Part shown: piece after piece, positions 1 through 11,821 of the stretch | Numbering within the stretch: the stretch's first letter is position 1 | Layout: every line of letters starts with the position of its first letter | From: Dimorphilus gyrociliatus | Taxonomy: Eukaryota > Annelida > Polychaeta > Dinophilidae | Assembly (NCBI GenBank): GCA_904063045.1 | Contig: CAJFCJ010000006.1 | Location: 4,604,408 to 4,668,407 of the forward strand | DNA: 64,000 nucleotides | Direction of reading: 5' to 3' | Made by a program: the position numbers and the translations under genes | Notes under the pieces: model-generated | What the model saw: only the letters and a program-made list of their open reading frames with translations | What the model was told of the DNA's origin: nothing | The model's database searches: none

Positions 1-51
1 ATTTGTTCTTTCTATTTATGTAATGATATGTTGGTTGAGTAAAGTTCTTAG

Positions 52-2415
52 TTAGTTAAGTTCGTATAAACAAATATAAGCATCCGATAAAATTCTAAGA
101 ACGTGTTTTGGCAGTAAATTATCGTTTATGGACTCCTCAATCTCTTTTCCTGGTTTATTCAACCATTTCCCAACGTCTTGGAATTTCTTTACCCACGGAA
201 TATTGAATCCGAAGCGGTCTCTTAAACATGATACTCTGTCGGCCATACTATCTTGAAATAACCATGGATCGTCAACATTTTTTCCACATCGAACAAAACT
301 GACATAATGACTTGTACTTATACAGATTACACTCTTCAAGTTCATATAAATGGGAGAGCTCAAGCTTCCTTCAACATTTTTGTCAAGACAATTACTTTTA
401 TGGTCAGTCCTTTCCCTGTGTGAGTGAACCTTCTTATTACATTCATCACAGTATGTAATCCGATCATAAAGATTATCTGCAAATAATATAGATTTTAAGC
501 AATCCTTGCACTTCACCTTAGCAGCAGAATCACATATAGCACACTTATGCTCATAATTAATTAATAATGGAGTAATATTGATTTTTAAGTCTGGAATAAC
601 ATATTTTTTTGATTTTTCAAGACCGCTTCTTGGCATTTGTACAAGAAGTCCTTTCGGCGGTGTTTTTAGACTAATATCATTTTTCAAAAATGTTATTCCG
701 AGAAGTTCACTCAGTTGAGGTGGATCATTTGCATTCTCTGTTTCTGTAATATTAAAAATGTTCATTTTTTCCATTGTATTTATCACTAGTAGAGGTTCTA
801 TTTTCACATAGGAAAATAGAAAATTTATAAATTCTTCAGGATCCTGTTCTTCTTTTAACAAGCCTGGTAATTTACCATTGGACATATTATTTAATTCCTC
901 TCTCAGTTGATAAACATAGTCGGCTCTTACCCATCCATACTTTCTTACTGTTGCAATTATTGCTTTTAGTTGTAATTGAATGGGATTCGAAGTTTGTTCA
1001 CAAAGGATAGGTTTGAACACGTCGCTGAAAACAAATAGAGAAAATAATGCTGAATCCAAATAACAAGAGTTGCAATATCCTTGTATTCCTCGATATTTTC
1101 CAACAACAGTCCTGTCGATCTCTTCTAGAGGTATAGTAGGCACATATTCATCTGTGACAAGAGGAGAATCAAGTTTTCCAAAAGGGTATTTTTGGCACCA
1201 TTCGAGACTTTCATTATCAAAAGTTCTCCTATCTTCAAATAATCCACCTTCGTTATAAAAAAAAGCTTTATTAGGAGGGCAAGTAAAAATTTTTTTGCCT
1301 AGAAACTCTCCACTTGAGCAACCAGGAAACGTATCTTCAACTTCTATACCTACTGCTTTTTTAGATGATGAAGTCAATTTACCCTTCCAGCGAATAACTC
1401 CGAAGATAGGTTTAGTTTTGAGCTTTATTTTTACCCTCGATCCAACATCAAATTTCGGGAACTTCTCCACTAATGGATCATAGTTAGGATTGTTATATAA
1501 ATCTGGCTTAGGATTATTTGGTTTTTTCTCTGATTCATTTTTGTTTGAAATAGATTTATCAATATTTAATTGACTTTCAGAAGTTGGATAATTTACTGGT
1601 TCTTCACTGCAAGGTGCAAGACCGATGAGGGGTACGAAGGAAGCATGATTTTCTTTAGCAGTAAATAACTTTTCGTTCTTGTATGCCCCAGTACCACTAC
1701 CAACTGGTCTATCAAATTCAACCCCAACCATCCATGCTTTACTTGGTTCTTTTTTCAGTTTCCCAAACCATTTTACCGTTCCATATTCGTTGCCTGTATC
1801 GCTTGGCCACATCACTCTAGTCCCAATATTTAGAGCTTCTTTAAATTCAGGTACCTTTGCTTCAATACTGATTTGATCAGCAGTTACAAATAGACCTAAT
1901 TGTTCTGTACAAGTAAAATAGCCGACACCATTTGTATCCCCTTCCCCATAAAAGTCAAGTGAAAGTTCAACACCAAACCATACACCAAGTTTATTTTTCA
2001 AATTACCTCGATATCTTATCTTTCCAATAAGCTTTTTAAATGAATATTTTGTTGTAATAGTAACAATATCACCTTCACACAACTTCATGATATCTTGCAA
2101 ATTCTTGATATTATGAGTAAGTTTTCTTCTTCCTTCTCTAGAGCACGGAAGGAGAATTTGACATTGGGAATCTGTGACCAATTGTAAGCAGTTACTAACA
2201 ATTGAGAAATAAATTGGTGAATTAATGTCTTCTAATCTTGTAACGACAATACTATCAGTTTGGTCATTGTTTAAGACAAATATTTCTCCTTCTTCTAGAA
2301 AACGTAGTTCAATATTCAGCTTTTCATCATTCAAGACTTCAAAATCACCTTTAGATTTATCTAAAGTTGAAGTCAAAACGAAATAGCTTGTTCTCCTTGC
2401 AGAGTGTTTTTTCAT
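52..2415 (-). CDS. CYLD: CYLD-type ubiquitin carboxyl-terminal hydrolase (intronless)
   Basis: 787 codons in a single exon. Three CAP-Gly domains are visible (about residues 113-185, 195-265 and 323-395), followed by a USP catalytic domain from about residue 438. The Cys box contains NSCYLD with the catalytic Cys at 451. The His box contains TSHYVSF with His703, and an acidic residue follows in LFQDSMADR (Asp722). A CxxC-rich B-box-like zinc insert lies near residues 624-672, as in vertebrate CYLD. The family removes Lys63- and Met1-linked ubiquitin chains and damps NF-kappaB signalling, with CAP-Gly domains binding microtubules or adaptors. Human CYLD is 956 residues, so this is a shorter but complete version. 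The start is the first Met of the open frame; its 5' end faces the lipase maturation factor gene 297 bp away. The lack of introns is unusual beside its multi-exon neighbours. Its 3' UTR runs off the window. Confidence 0.95.
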   Translation of the reverse strand: MKKHSARRTSYFVLTSTLDKSKGDFEVLNDEKLNIELRFLEEGEIFVLNNDQTDSIVVTRLEDINSPIYFSIVSNCLQLVTDSQCQILLPCSREGRRKLTHNIKNLQDIMKLCEGDIVTITTKYSFKKLIGKIRYRGNLKNKLGVWFGVELSLDFYGEGDTNGVGYFTCTEQLGLFVTADQISIEAKVPEFKEALNIGTRVMWPSDTGNEYGTVKWFGKLKKEPSKAWMVGVEFDRPVGSGTGAYKNEKLFTAKENHASFVPLIGLAPCSEEPVNYPTSESQLNIDKSISNKNESEKKPNNPKPDLYNNPNYDPLVEKFPKFDVGSRVKIKLKTKPIFGVIRWKGKLTSSSKKAVGIEVEDTFPGCSSGEFLGKKIFTCPPNKAFFYNEGGLFEDRRTFDNESLEWCQKYPFGKLDSPLVTDEYVPTIPLEEIDRTVVGKYRGIQGYCNSCYLDSALFSLFVFSDVFKPILCEQTSNPIQLQLKAIIATVRKYGWVRADYVYQLREELNNMSNGKLPGLLKEEQDPEEFINFLFSYVKIEPLLVINTMEKMNIFNITETENANDPPQLSELLGITFLKNDISLKTPPKGLLVQMPRSGLEKSKKYVIPDLKINITPLLINYEHKCAICDSAAKVKCKDCLKSILFADNLYDRITYCDECNKKVHSHRERTDHKSNCLDKNVEGSLSSPIYMNLKSVICISTSHYVSFVRCGKNVDDPWLFQDSMADRVSCLRDRFGFNIPWVKKFQDVGKWLNKPGKEIEESINDNLLPKHVLRILSDAYICLYELN

Positions 2416-2712
2416 ATTTTGGATTGGTAAGTGTGATAGATTAGTTCGTACGATGAGTGATGCTCAAATGATTTTCATTTCAACTTACAGCCGCAATTTT
2501 GTCTCAATATCGTTCGTGTGTGTTCTGTCTAAAATAATAATAGTTAAACATTTAATATTACCACTAGTAATATATTTAATTATACTGACAAAAATACGAA
2601 ATTTCGAAAGTATATTGTTTAATGGAGTCTCAAATTTATATAGGAAACTCCAACCACAAGCAGCTAAAAGGCAAAACATTATAAAAACTGGTAGAGATTT
2701 TATAATCATAAC
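2416..2712. promoter_or_regulatory. Shared intergenic region between divergent CYLD and LMF genes
   Basis: The 297 bp between the two start codons must hold both 5' UTRs and promoters, so a bidirectional promoter is likely. No TATA box at a convincing distance from either ATG was seen. Open frames crossing it on both strands look like chance frames because they show no family resemblance. The promoter role is inferred from layout only. Confidence 0.5.
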
Positions 2713-5084
2713 ATGGCTTCTGAAAACATTGTTCGGCAAAGGAAAAAAAAAGAATTTAAAGACGAACAGGATGATAAAGCTGACGAATTGAAAGATAATG
2801 CATTACACAATGATAATATTAAAAAAACTGAAGGCCACTTAGCAGGCGGTTATTGGCTAACAAGAATACTACTTCTGCGATTTCTAGCTTTTATCCAATG
2901 TATGTTTTTATATAGTGACGCCAAAGATTATCATTAATATATTAACCATTTTACTAAAGTTACGGCATTCCTTGTTGCTCTTAATCAGAACCGTGCCTTA
3001 TTGGGTAAGAATGGTTTGCTACCCGCCGATTCTTATTTGAAGCGCATAAAAGAACATAGTAAATCAACACAAACTAATCACTGGTCTCATGCAGTCACTC
3101 TTTTATGGTTAGTTGATTACGAAACTGATATAGATTACTGGCTGGATTTATTTGCCTACGCTGGATTAGCGCTATCAAGCTTTGTCTTTATAATTGGTGG
3201 AGCTAACGTGTTCATAATGCTAACAATCTGGATTCTATATCATTCCATAGTAAACATAGGTCAGAGATGGTATAGCTTCGGGTGGGAATCTCAGCTGTTA
3301 GAGACAACTTTTCTAGCCACTTGGCTATGTCCTATATGGTCGCTTAATCCTTTTCCAAAGAAAACGCCAACATCCTTTATTGTAATCTTAGGATTTCGAT
3401 GGTTAATATTTAGGATAATGATTGGCGCCGGTCTAATAAAAATAAGAGGGGATCAATGTTGGAGAGATCTGACATGCATGAATTATCATTATCAAGTAAA
3501 TTATTATATCGTAATTAATTATTGGCAAGTTTATTAATTAATCGTTGTATTCGATTTCATCATTAGACTCAACCAGTTCCAAATCCAATTGCTTATTACA
3601 TGCATCAAGAGCCGGAAATCATGCACAAGGCTGAAACAATGGTTAATCACTTCGTCGAACTAGTTGTACCGTTTATGTTATTTCTCAACAGACGTTTAGT
3701 AATAGTTGGTGGCTTTTTCCAAATTCTATTTCAACTATTAATTATCATCAGTGGGAATTTAAGCTTTCTCAATTGGCTTACAATAATCCCTTCCCTAGCT
3801 TGTTTCGATGACACATCAATCTCATGGATGTTTACAACTTCGTCTAAAAATAAGGCAAAGGAACTAGAAATTAAAAGGAGAGTTGATAAACAACAGTCTT
3901 GGTGTGAGTTTCTATTTTCTTTTAAACAAGTTAATTACATTTAGCTGTGATTATATTTTTAACAGTTTCTATTGTAAGAAAACTCTTTAATTTTAGCGTA
4001 GGTGGCTTAATATTATTTTTAAGCATACCTATTGTAAGTAATTTAATATCTGAAAATCAAATTATGAACACAAGTTTCGATCCCTTGCAAATTGTAAATA
4101 CGTATGGAGCTTTCGGCAGGTTTTTATCTGTTTAAGAGATAATACGATTATTAAATTGAATGATTATCTGTCGATTTTACCAGTAGAGAAACAATGAAAA
4201 ATAGAATTTTTCATAAAAGTATTCGTTACTTCCTTAAAATAAAGACAATGCTTAACAGATAAATCAACAATTACAGTCAGAACCGTATGGAATCTCTGTT
4301 TTGGTGGTTTGATTGCTTATTTAAGTTTGCCCGTAGTTAAAAATTTGCTATCGTCTAGACAAGCTATGAATACATCGTTTGATTCGTTAAGATTAGTTAA
4401 TACCTATGGTGCATTCGGCAGGTAATCATACTTATATTTATACAATTGCTCTCGAGTTATTTCTCTTTCCCCTAGTATAACAAAGGAAAGGACGGAAGTT
4501 GTTTTCGAAGGAACCTATGACGATCCTACTTTACCTAATGCCAAGTGGTTAGAGTATGAGTTCAATTGTAAGCCAGGAGACGTGAAAAGGAAACCTTGTC
4601 TGATATCACCGTATCATTACAGGTTTGCTCAAATGATACAAGTCTTATTGACTGTACTATAAATTATTGACATAAAACACACTGACTTAATCTTAGACTT
4701 GACTGGCTCATGTGGTTTGCCGCTTTTCAAAATTATCAGTATAACAATTGGTTAGTACACCTGGCGGGAAAATTTTTGGTAAATGATGAACTTACTATGT
4801 CTTTAATTGCTCATAATCCTTTCGATAAGAAACCACCTCCAAAGTTTGTATACTTAGGTTAAAAAGAACATCATATAATTAATTAGCATCATTAATAACA
4901 TAAAAAAAGGTTCGTACGTGCTCTACACTATCGATACACTTTTACCCCAATTGGTAGTGAAGATTATAAATTAGGGAAGTGGTGGAATAGAAAGAGAATT
5001 GGAGAATATTTGCCAATAATTAACCTGGATTCTATTCGCCCCTACTTAAGGAGTCAAGGATGGCATATTCCTAAACAACATTAA
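2713..5084 (+). CDS. LMF1: Lipase maturation factor (LMF1-like), seven coding exons with a duplicated exon 4
   Basis: Exons: 2713-2899, 2960-3495, 3567-3903, 4a 3966-4119 or 4b 4277-4421, 4476-4622, 4697-4843, 4910-5084. The product is 560 residues with 4a or 557 with 4b, close to human LMF1 (567). Signature stretches typical of the family include WYSFGWESQLLE, GAGLIKIRGDQCWRDLTCM, SGNLSFLNWLTIIPSLACFD, NTYGAFGSITKER, CLISPYHYRLDWLMWFAAF and LAHNPF. LMF proteins are multi-pass ER membrane proteins needed for folding and dimer assembly of lipoprotein, hepatic and endothelial lipases. Several hydrophobic segments are visible from residue 50 onward. All introns are short (54-157 nt apart from the alternative-exon region) and GT-AG. 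LMF2 is the main alternative assignment; the match is closer to LMF1. The start is the only Met before the first hydrophobic segment that preserves frame. Confidence 0.93.
3966..4119 (+). CDS. LMF alternative exon 4a
   Basis: 154 nt, flanked by tttttaacag and gtttttatct. It encodes a hydrophobic segment followed by QIMNTSFDPLQIVNTYGAFG. It enters at phase 1 and leaves at phase 2, exactly as exon 4b does. Joined to exon 5 it restores the family motif NTYGAFGSITKER. Confidence 0.85.
4277..4421 (+). CDS. LMF alternative exon 4b (tandem duplicate of 4a)
   Basis: 145 nt, flanked by acaattacag and gtaatcatac. It encodes a second version of the same protein segment, ending QAMNTSFDSLRLVNTYGAFG, and matches 4a at 28 of 40 aligned residues after GGLI. 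The two exons differ by nine bases and have identical entry and exit phases. The LLSSRQ.MNT stretch is nearer to the vertebrate LMF1 sequence than that of 4a. No stop or broken splice site is seen. Confidence 0.85.
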
Positions 5085-7728
5085 AATGCTATCAATTATA
5101 TATCTCAATGTAAAAGCTTCGGTGTTCGTCTTTTTATGTCATTCTTTTTTGTTTCTTTCTCCCACTCAGATTCTCGTTTGCTAAACTTAAAAACAATCTA
5201 TTCTTTGTACAAGTGTAATTAACTTAAATATGAATTAAATCCATAGTTTTGGTTAATTAATATTTCAATATGAATACAAAAGAAAAACTTAAAAATAGCA
5301 ACTTGTTTCATAGTTGTTTAAAAATAGTTTAATAGTTCAGTTGGTAGCTATTGGTCTTCGATTCATAATCAATGACTACTTAAGAACGATCCATCTTTTT
5401 TTAGATAATGTATAAAAAAAATAAAATACACTTTGTATAGATAAAAAAAATCTATTGATCATAGTTAATTGCTTTTAAAAAACTCTCCTTTCTAAACGTT
5501 ACATTCTAGTTACAAATTTTATGATAGCATGGCAGAAAGAAGAAAAATATATGTGGCAAGAAGAGAATAAGGAGTGCAAACATTGACGTAAATATTCCTT
5601 ACTTACCAGACTTACTTCATCTGTTGAATGTGAATAATGATTCCAAAGAAAAGAACCCCTTAAGAATGTTTTGTAGATTTATAACCGTCTACGTATTTCA
5701 AACTAATTTTTTAGTTTTGGCAGGAATTATAAAAACTATAGATATAAAATAGGAAAAGGGTAAAATTAAGGTCAGATTTAATAAAATATTTATAATGATT
5801 CTCTCTCTTAAAAGCCAAAAGTAATTATTTTATTTTTAAATCACAATGATTAAAATAAATTTAAGTAGAGATTTTCATTTAATACAATTAATCAAAGACT
5901 GGGCAAACAAATCAATAATATAAAAAAAAGGAATGAAAAGAGAAAGAGAGAAAGAGAAATATAGTTCTAAAATTGGAATTGTATTGAATATAACTAACAT
6001 TAACCGAATACAAAAAAATTGTCTTCCTTTATTCTTAACGTTTTCAACTTTTTTTTATCTTCTATTTTATCATCTTTCAAAGTTGTCTAATTAAATCATT
6101 TGAATAGCATTAAATCATTATACCAAGTAACGGAACAATTCAATTATCTTATTTATTTTCCTATATTCTTTTCATTCTTTTCTGTGCCATTGAAATAGGG
6201 CAGGGAGGGAGGGGGTTGTGGCGTTTGTTTTTTTTTGTTTTACTTACTTCAGCACTTTGTTCACTATTTAACAGTTAATAATATAGTTATGACTAATCTC
6301 TCTACTCGTAATAGACTCTAATAAGTTTAGAGGCTTGTCCAAAATTAATTTTCTTATTTATTTTTATATTTAATACCAAGAATACTAAAAGATAATATTT
6401 AAATCCTTAAAATGTAATTTTAACCGAAACATTTCAAAGGGAAATTTATGAATTATTTTTAATATTAGTTTAGGCACTTTACCCATTTTAAAAGTAATAT
6501 TTATAAAAGATAAATCAATTGTTCTTATCGAAATACTGAGAATAGTCTTTTTGAAAAAGCATTAAAATTATTCAGTTCAACCAATATTAGTATATTGATT
6601 CTTTTTTATTTAGATATGCATAAATAATTTGAATTAATATTAATATTCAAATTATTCAATGATTATATATCGTGTTTAACCGGCTTGTACATGAATGTGC
6701 GTGCTTTTATGTTCGTGTGTGTATGTGTATATATGTGCGTGCGAAAGTGTGGGTGTGCGTAGATGGTGTTTCTATCTGTATATAGTATTTTAATATTTAT
6801 TATATGCTTACTATCAAATTGTAGTATAAAATATTCAGCAAATATTAACTTTAAAGAAGATTATATACGAGATTTTGTTTAGTGGGAATGGAAAGCAACG
6901 AAAACGTATACAATGATAAAGTAAATGGAGTAATGTCTATACTCTATCTATCTCTTAAATGTCTAAGTATTAACTGCGGATTAAACAAGACTACTAAATG
7001 ATATGTTCATGGGTAATAAAATTTCAAGACCCTTCAAATTTAAAAGCTCAGCAAAGTAGATCTTAAGCCCACAATGAAGTTTTTAATGATAGTTGATTGA
7101 TGAAAGTGATACGAAGATACCCTGCTCACACAGACTTAACTATTGTATCAGTAGTTTTCCCTTTTGCAGTTGAAACGAAATCCAGTTCGTTTAGTTTTTT
7201 TGTTGTTGTTTTTTTTTAATTATTTTTAATTTCTTACTCGAAAAAACTATTTATTATTTGTTAACAAATAGCGAATCTTTTTATTTTATTTTTTAATACA
7301 ACCTATAACCTATTAAGATCTCGTGATTATGATGAGAAATCAGTATAAAATTGGAGCGCCTACCATGGACACCGTAAAAATTAGAATAACTTGCATACAA
7401 ACTTGTTGATTGTCATACTCCTGATTGTTGGAGTTTTTATACATTTGAAACTTTATTATATCTTGGTAAGACAGATTAATTATATATAAATATGATATAT
7501 TTCTTGAATTGCAAGACATTACATAGTACGTTAATTTTCAGGGAAGTTGAGCGATAATCAGAAATACAATCGACTAATTTAATTGTAAAGCTGATAAGTA
7601 ATCAATGCATTCTTAAGAGTCATCATACATTTAAATATATATGAATACATGTCGATAATACTTTGATTGGTCACCGTTAGTCTGACGGACCTATTCACAA
7701 TAACTTTACCTTCAGCCATTTGGAAACA
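5085..7728. other. Intergenic AT-rich region between LMF and the NRAMP gene
   Basis: Contains the LMF 3' UTR (ATTAAA-type signals after 5220), poly-A and poly-T tracts and a short GT-rich patch at about 6711-6770. No coding-like frame of useful length or family resemblance was seen on either strand. The segment just before 7729 should hold the promoter and 5' UTR of the transporter gene. Confidence 0.6.
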
Positions 7729-10402
7729 ATGGTTGACAGAGCGAATGTCATTTCGATAAGCAATGAAGCAAGACCATCCCAACAAGAAGAAGCTTCAGCG
7801 CAAGAGCGCAGTGATCAAGATACATCTACCTACTTCGATGAAAGAATAACAATTCCTGATGCTGATAGTGTGAGTTGCACCCTTGTAATTATTCTTGGAA
7901 AACAGTTAGAGTAGTTGCTTATTTTCAGACAAAATTTAGTTTTCGTAAATTATGGGCATTTACTGGTCCAGGCTTCCTCATGAGTATTGCTTACTTGGAT
8001 CCAGGAAATATTGAATCAGATTTACAGGCAGGAGCAGCAGCCAAATTTAAGGTATTGTTAAAATATGAAGCCAATGGACTAGACCTAATTATAAGATATG
8101 CAGCTTATTTGGGTTCTACTAATGGCGCACGTACTAGGACTCTTAATGCAGAGACTAGCAGCCAGATTGGGGGTCGTGAGCGGAATGCATCTGGCGGAAG
8201 TTTCTTATTGTCACTATCCAAAAGTTCCACGACTTATTCTATGGTTAATGGTTGAAATAGCCATTATAGGTTCTGACATGCAAGAAGTGATTGGAACTGC
8301 AATTGCCTTCTATCTGCTATCAAATGGTAAAATACCGCTATATGGCGGTGTCCTAATTACAATAGCAGATACATTTACATTCCTCTTCCTTGATAAATAT
8401 GGTCTGAGAAAACTGGAAGGATTTTTCGGTGCACTCATAACTGTTATGGCTGTTACTTTTGGTTATCAGTACATAGTAGCCAAACCAGATCAAGGAGAAC
8501 TATTAAAAGGAATGTTCTTTCCGTATTGTCGTAATTGTGATAGTAATGCACTAAAGCAAGCTGTTGGAATAATTGGTGCTGTGATTATGCCTCATAATAT
8601 TTATTTACATTCGGCACTTGTAAAAGTAAGTTTATTATTGATGAAGACTATGTAGCTCATCCTTTATACTGCAGTCTCGAGAAGTTGACAGGAGTAAAAA
8701 GGTTCAAGTATCGGAAGCAAACAGATACTTGTTTTTAGAATCCGGAATTGCTCTATTCGTTTCCTTTCTTATCAATCTCTTTGTTACCGCAGTTTTTGCA
8801 GAAGGTTTCTACGGTAAAAATAGTACTGAAATCGTAAGTTAATACATCAAAATTATTCAATTTTTTTTTTAGTTTTGATCTAATAATAGAAATTTTTTTT
8901 TATAGTTTGAAAGCTGTATAAAGCAAGGAAATCCGCATGCAAGCGTTTTTAATGTAGGTTAAATTCTATATAAAAAACAATTATCCCGACATATGTACAA
9001 ATATTTTTTTTTTAATAATTTATGAACAATTTTTTTTTTCATTCTCTACTGGAAGACAACGAGCAATGAAGTTGATATTTATAGAGGGGTAAAAGAAAGA
9101 TTTTACATATATAGTTTATATTAAAATATATTGTATATTGCCTTTTTTTTTTTTGTTTTGTGTAATAAATTCAGTAATATAACACTGATTTAAGGGTGTA
9201 TTTCTGGGTTGTCGATATGGACAGGCTGCTATGTATATTTGGGCGATAGGAATCTTAGCAGCAGGTCAAAGGTACAAAATTGTTTGTTTATACCTAATTG
9301 CGCAACAGTCTTATGTTACCATTTCTATTTTAGTTCTACAATGACCGGAACATATGCTGGACAATTTGTTATGGAGGTATTTACATTTAAGCCTGTTGTT
9401 TACGATAATTTTTCACATGTTTTTTTCAATTGCCTCTGTTGAAATTTATTTAGGGCTTCCTTAATTTGAAATGGGCTCGTTGGAAGAGAGTTTTATTAAC
9501 TCGATCTATTGCCATTGTTCCCACCATTTTATTGGCGGCCTTTGAGGGTTAGTAATAAATTACTGTCATTATAAATAATTTATAATATAAATAAATAATT
9601 CTTCAAAAAAATACCTAGGTATTACTCAATTAACAAGCTTGAACGATTCAATGAATGTTTTAATGTCTTTACAATTACCATTTGCTTTGTTACCAATTTT
9701 AACATTTACCTCGTCGAAATCTGTGATGAGTTCCTTTAAGAACAGCTGGTTAGTATCTTTTTATTGGTTTTTTTCTCTTATTCAATGTTTTTATACGATA
9801 AGTCAATCATTCCAGGTTATCAAAAATCTTGACTATTGTACTAACAATTACTGTCATGGCTATTAACTTGTACTTTGCAATTGATAGTATAAAATCCATA
9901 AGAGTTCATCACTGGGCGTTGTATACTCTTATAGGAATTTTGATATTTTTATATTGTGGATTTATCTTTTATCTGGTAAGAAAAAAATGACACACTGATA
10001 TATATATATATATAAGATCTGATTAATAATGCTTTTATGTATTGAAAAGGCCTGGTTTTGTATAGTAGCGTTGGGAGCTCAACAATTTGATAAATTAAAG
10101 GTAGAGTCGCTATTACTTGCGAATTAAAAAAAATATCAAAAATCTTGTATTTCTTTTGAAAACAGTGCTGTCCAAATGCATTAGGAAATTCATACAAGCT
10201 ATTTGAGGGATCAGAACTACTTGATAGAGAAGACTCTGAGCTTGAGCCGTCTACACCACCTCTGGTATATCCTCCATCGCCACAGTCAATATCCTCAAAC
10301 GATTCGGCTGCATCTACAGATGCAATGATAAGAACGAATAAAAGGGCTTATGGTACACGTCCTCCTTCTGAAAAGTATCTTCATACGTCTGAAATCAAAT
10401 AA
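7729..10402 (+). CDS. SLC11A2: NRAMP-family divalent metal transporter (SLC11A / DMT1 / Malvolio type), 13 exons
   Basis: Exons: 7729-7869, 7929-8051, 8104-8625, 8675-8833, 8906-8953, 9056-9088, 9195-9271, 9334-9376, 9454-9547, 9619-9748, 9816-9975, 10050-10100, 10166-10402. The product is 605 residues. TM1 carries the metal-binding DPGN motif ([18 protein letters not shown]) and TM6 the MPHN motif ([16 protein letters not shown]). The conserved transport motif [19 protein letters not shown] is split over exons 7-9. The family co-transports Fe2+/Mn2+ and protons across plasma or endolysosomal membranes. Two very short exons (48 and 33 nt) encode the variable extracellular loop before [16 protein letters not shown]. 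The C-terminal tail is longer than usual and rich in Pro and Ser ([11 protein letters not shown]). Two AATAAA signals at 10433-10438 and 10445-10450 follow the stop. I saw no iron-responsive element in the 3' region. Start: the Met at 7729, after which the frame stays open. Confidence 0.94.
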
Positions 10403-11821
10403 TTTATTAATATAGAAATGTGCAAAATTACGAATAAATTTTCAAATAAAATTGTTGCGAACGAATTTCCCGCCAAAACACAATGACGTAGGCCGGTATT
10501 CCTTACACACTGGTTCCCTATGCCAGATATGAATAAATTCAAAATGGCGATGAAAATTGCGGTAGAAAAGGCCAGCTCGAACCGCTGGAAGAAAAATTGC
10601 TGGAATTCGCCTTCCTAGCGAAAGGTCGCCGCAACTTTCGGTTAACAATTAATAAAGTACACTTGTCTGAACCAAGAAATTTCGGTATGTGTTAAAAATT
10701 CTTATTCTTAAGCAAATAATTTTGTATCTTATGCTTACAAACCGTTAACCGCCTAGCTCACAGATGTTTTTTTTTTTTTTTTGTTTACAGCAGCTTGATT
10801 TTTGTTAACCGTATTATTATAATAGGAAATGAAGGTCTGACATTTTAGATAATGCAGGGTACTAATTTGGGTCTAGTTTAAGAAAAATGATGGGGTTTCA
10901 CGAAAAATTTAGTGACGTTCGAATTCGCATATGTTTCAAATATCGCTGCGTATCTCGTCTCCAATTAATGTCCTAACTCCTTTAACATGTTTATTAATTT
11001 GTTGAAGGAAAGAAAATCTCACACAATCGTTATCGTTCTATAGTATTTAGTCTGTAATAGCATTTTGTTATATTTACACAGGAACCAAATTTTAAGAATC
11101 TTCTATTAAAAGATTAAAAAGAAACACGTAATTCATTATATTTTAATTGAACAGATTCACAATTAAGAAGAATGATAAGAATGAGTATTTTTGAATTCAG
11201 CAAATACATAAATAGATATCTATATACATTTTACATAAAAAAGAACATATATTTATATAGAGATGTATAGGTACATATATTAAAAACATTGAGTATAGCA
11301 CATAAATAAACAACAAGTATAATTATGGAATATATAATTTATATATATATATATAAATATGCATTTTTTTTTACATTCAAACTGATGTACATAGCGAAAG
11401 TGTTAAAGTGATTTGAAGCGAATTCTAAACTATAAAATACTCTAAACTAGCGTAGTTTTAAACGATGGAACAAAGTCAATAATAAAACATTTTTGCAATA
11501 TAGTAAAAATGATTATAATATTAAAAAAAAAAATGCAGTACACACTACTCCTTCTATCCTACTCTATTGCCAACAGTTTCTTACGCAACGACAAAAATCA
11601 CCCTCGTTAGTTAATGAATTAGTGAACAATATTAGGATTGTTAGAAAATCTATTTGATCAGGTGTGTTAAGAAAAGTCATGACGTAACTCATTGCGGAAC
11701 ATATGCCTCCGTTGGTTTAGGCGAAATTAAGAGAATCAGCTGTTGGAAACTATAAAACTATCGTCATTTAATTTTTACTTAAAATTTACTATGATATTTA
11801 ATTTTTACTCAGGCGAACAGC
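10403..11821. other. Intergenic region: NRAMP 3' UTR and FNDC3 upstream region
   Basis: Holds the NRAMP poly-A signals and a somewhat GC-richer patch at about 10450-10640 with no convincing frame, then AT-rich DNA. A splice-acceptor-like sequence, ttttactcag, ends at 11812, nine bases before the first FNDC3 Met. The first coding exon is therefore probably preceded by an untranslated exon somewhere in this stretch. Confidence 0.5.

Noticed and set aside
5333-5400. tRNA-like stretch with an A-box-like tagttcagttgg
   Set aside because: No matching B box (GGTTCGANTCC) or acceptor-stem pairing could be found downstream, so a tRNA gene is not supported.
10163-10185. Possible iron-responsive element (CAGTGC) in the NRAMP gene
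   Set aside because: The hexamer sits at an intron-exon border, and flanking bases do not pair into the required stem with a bulged C.
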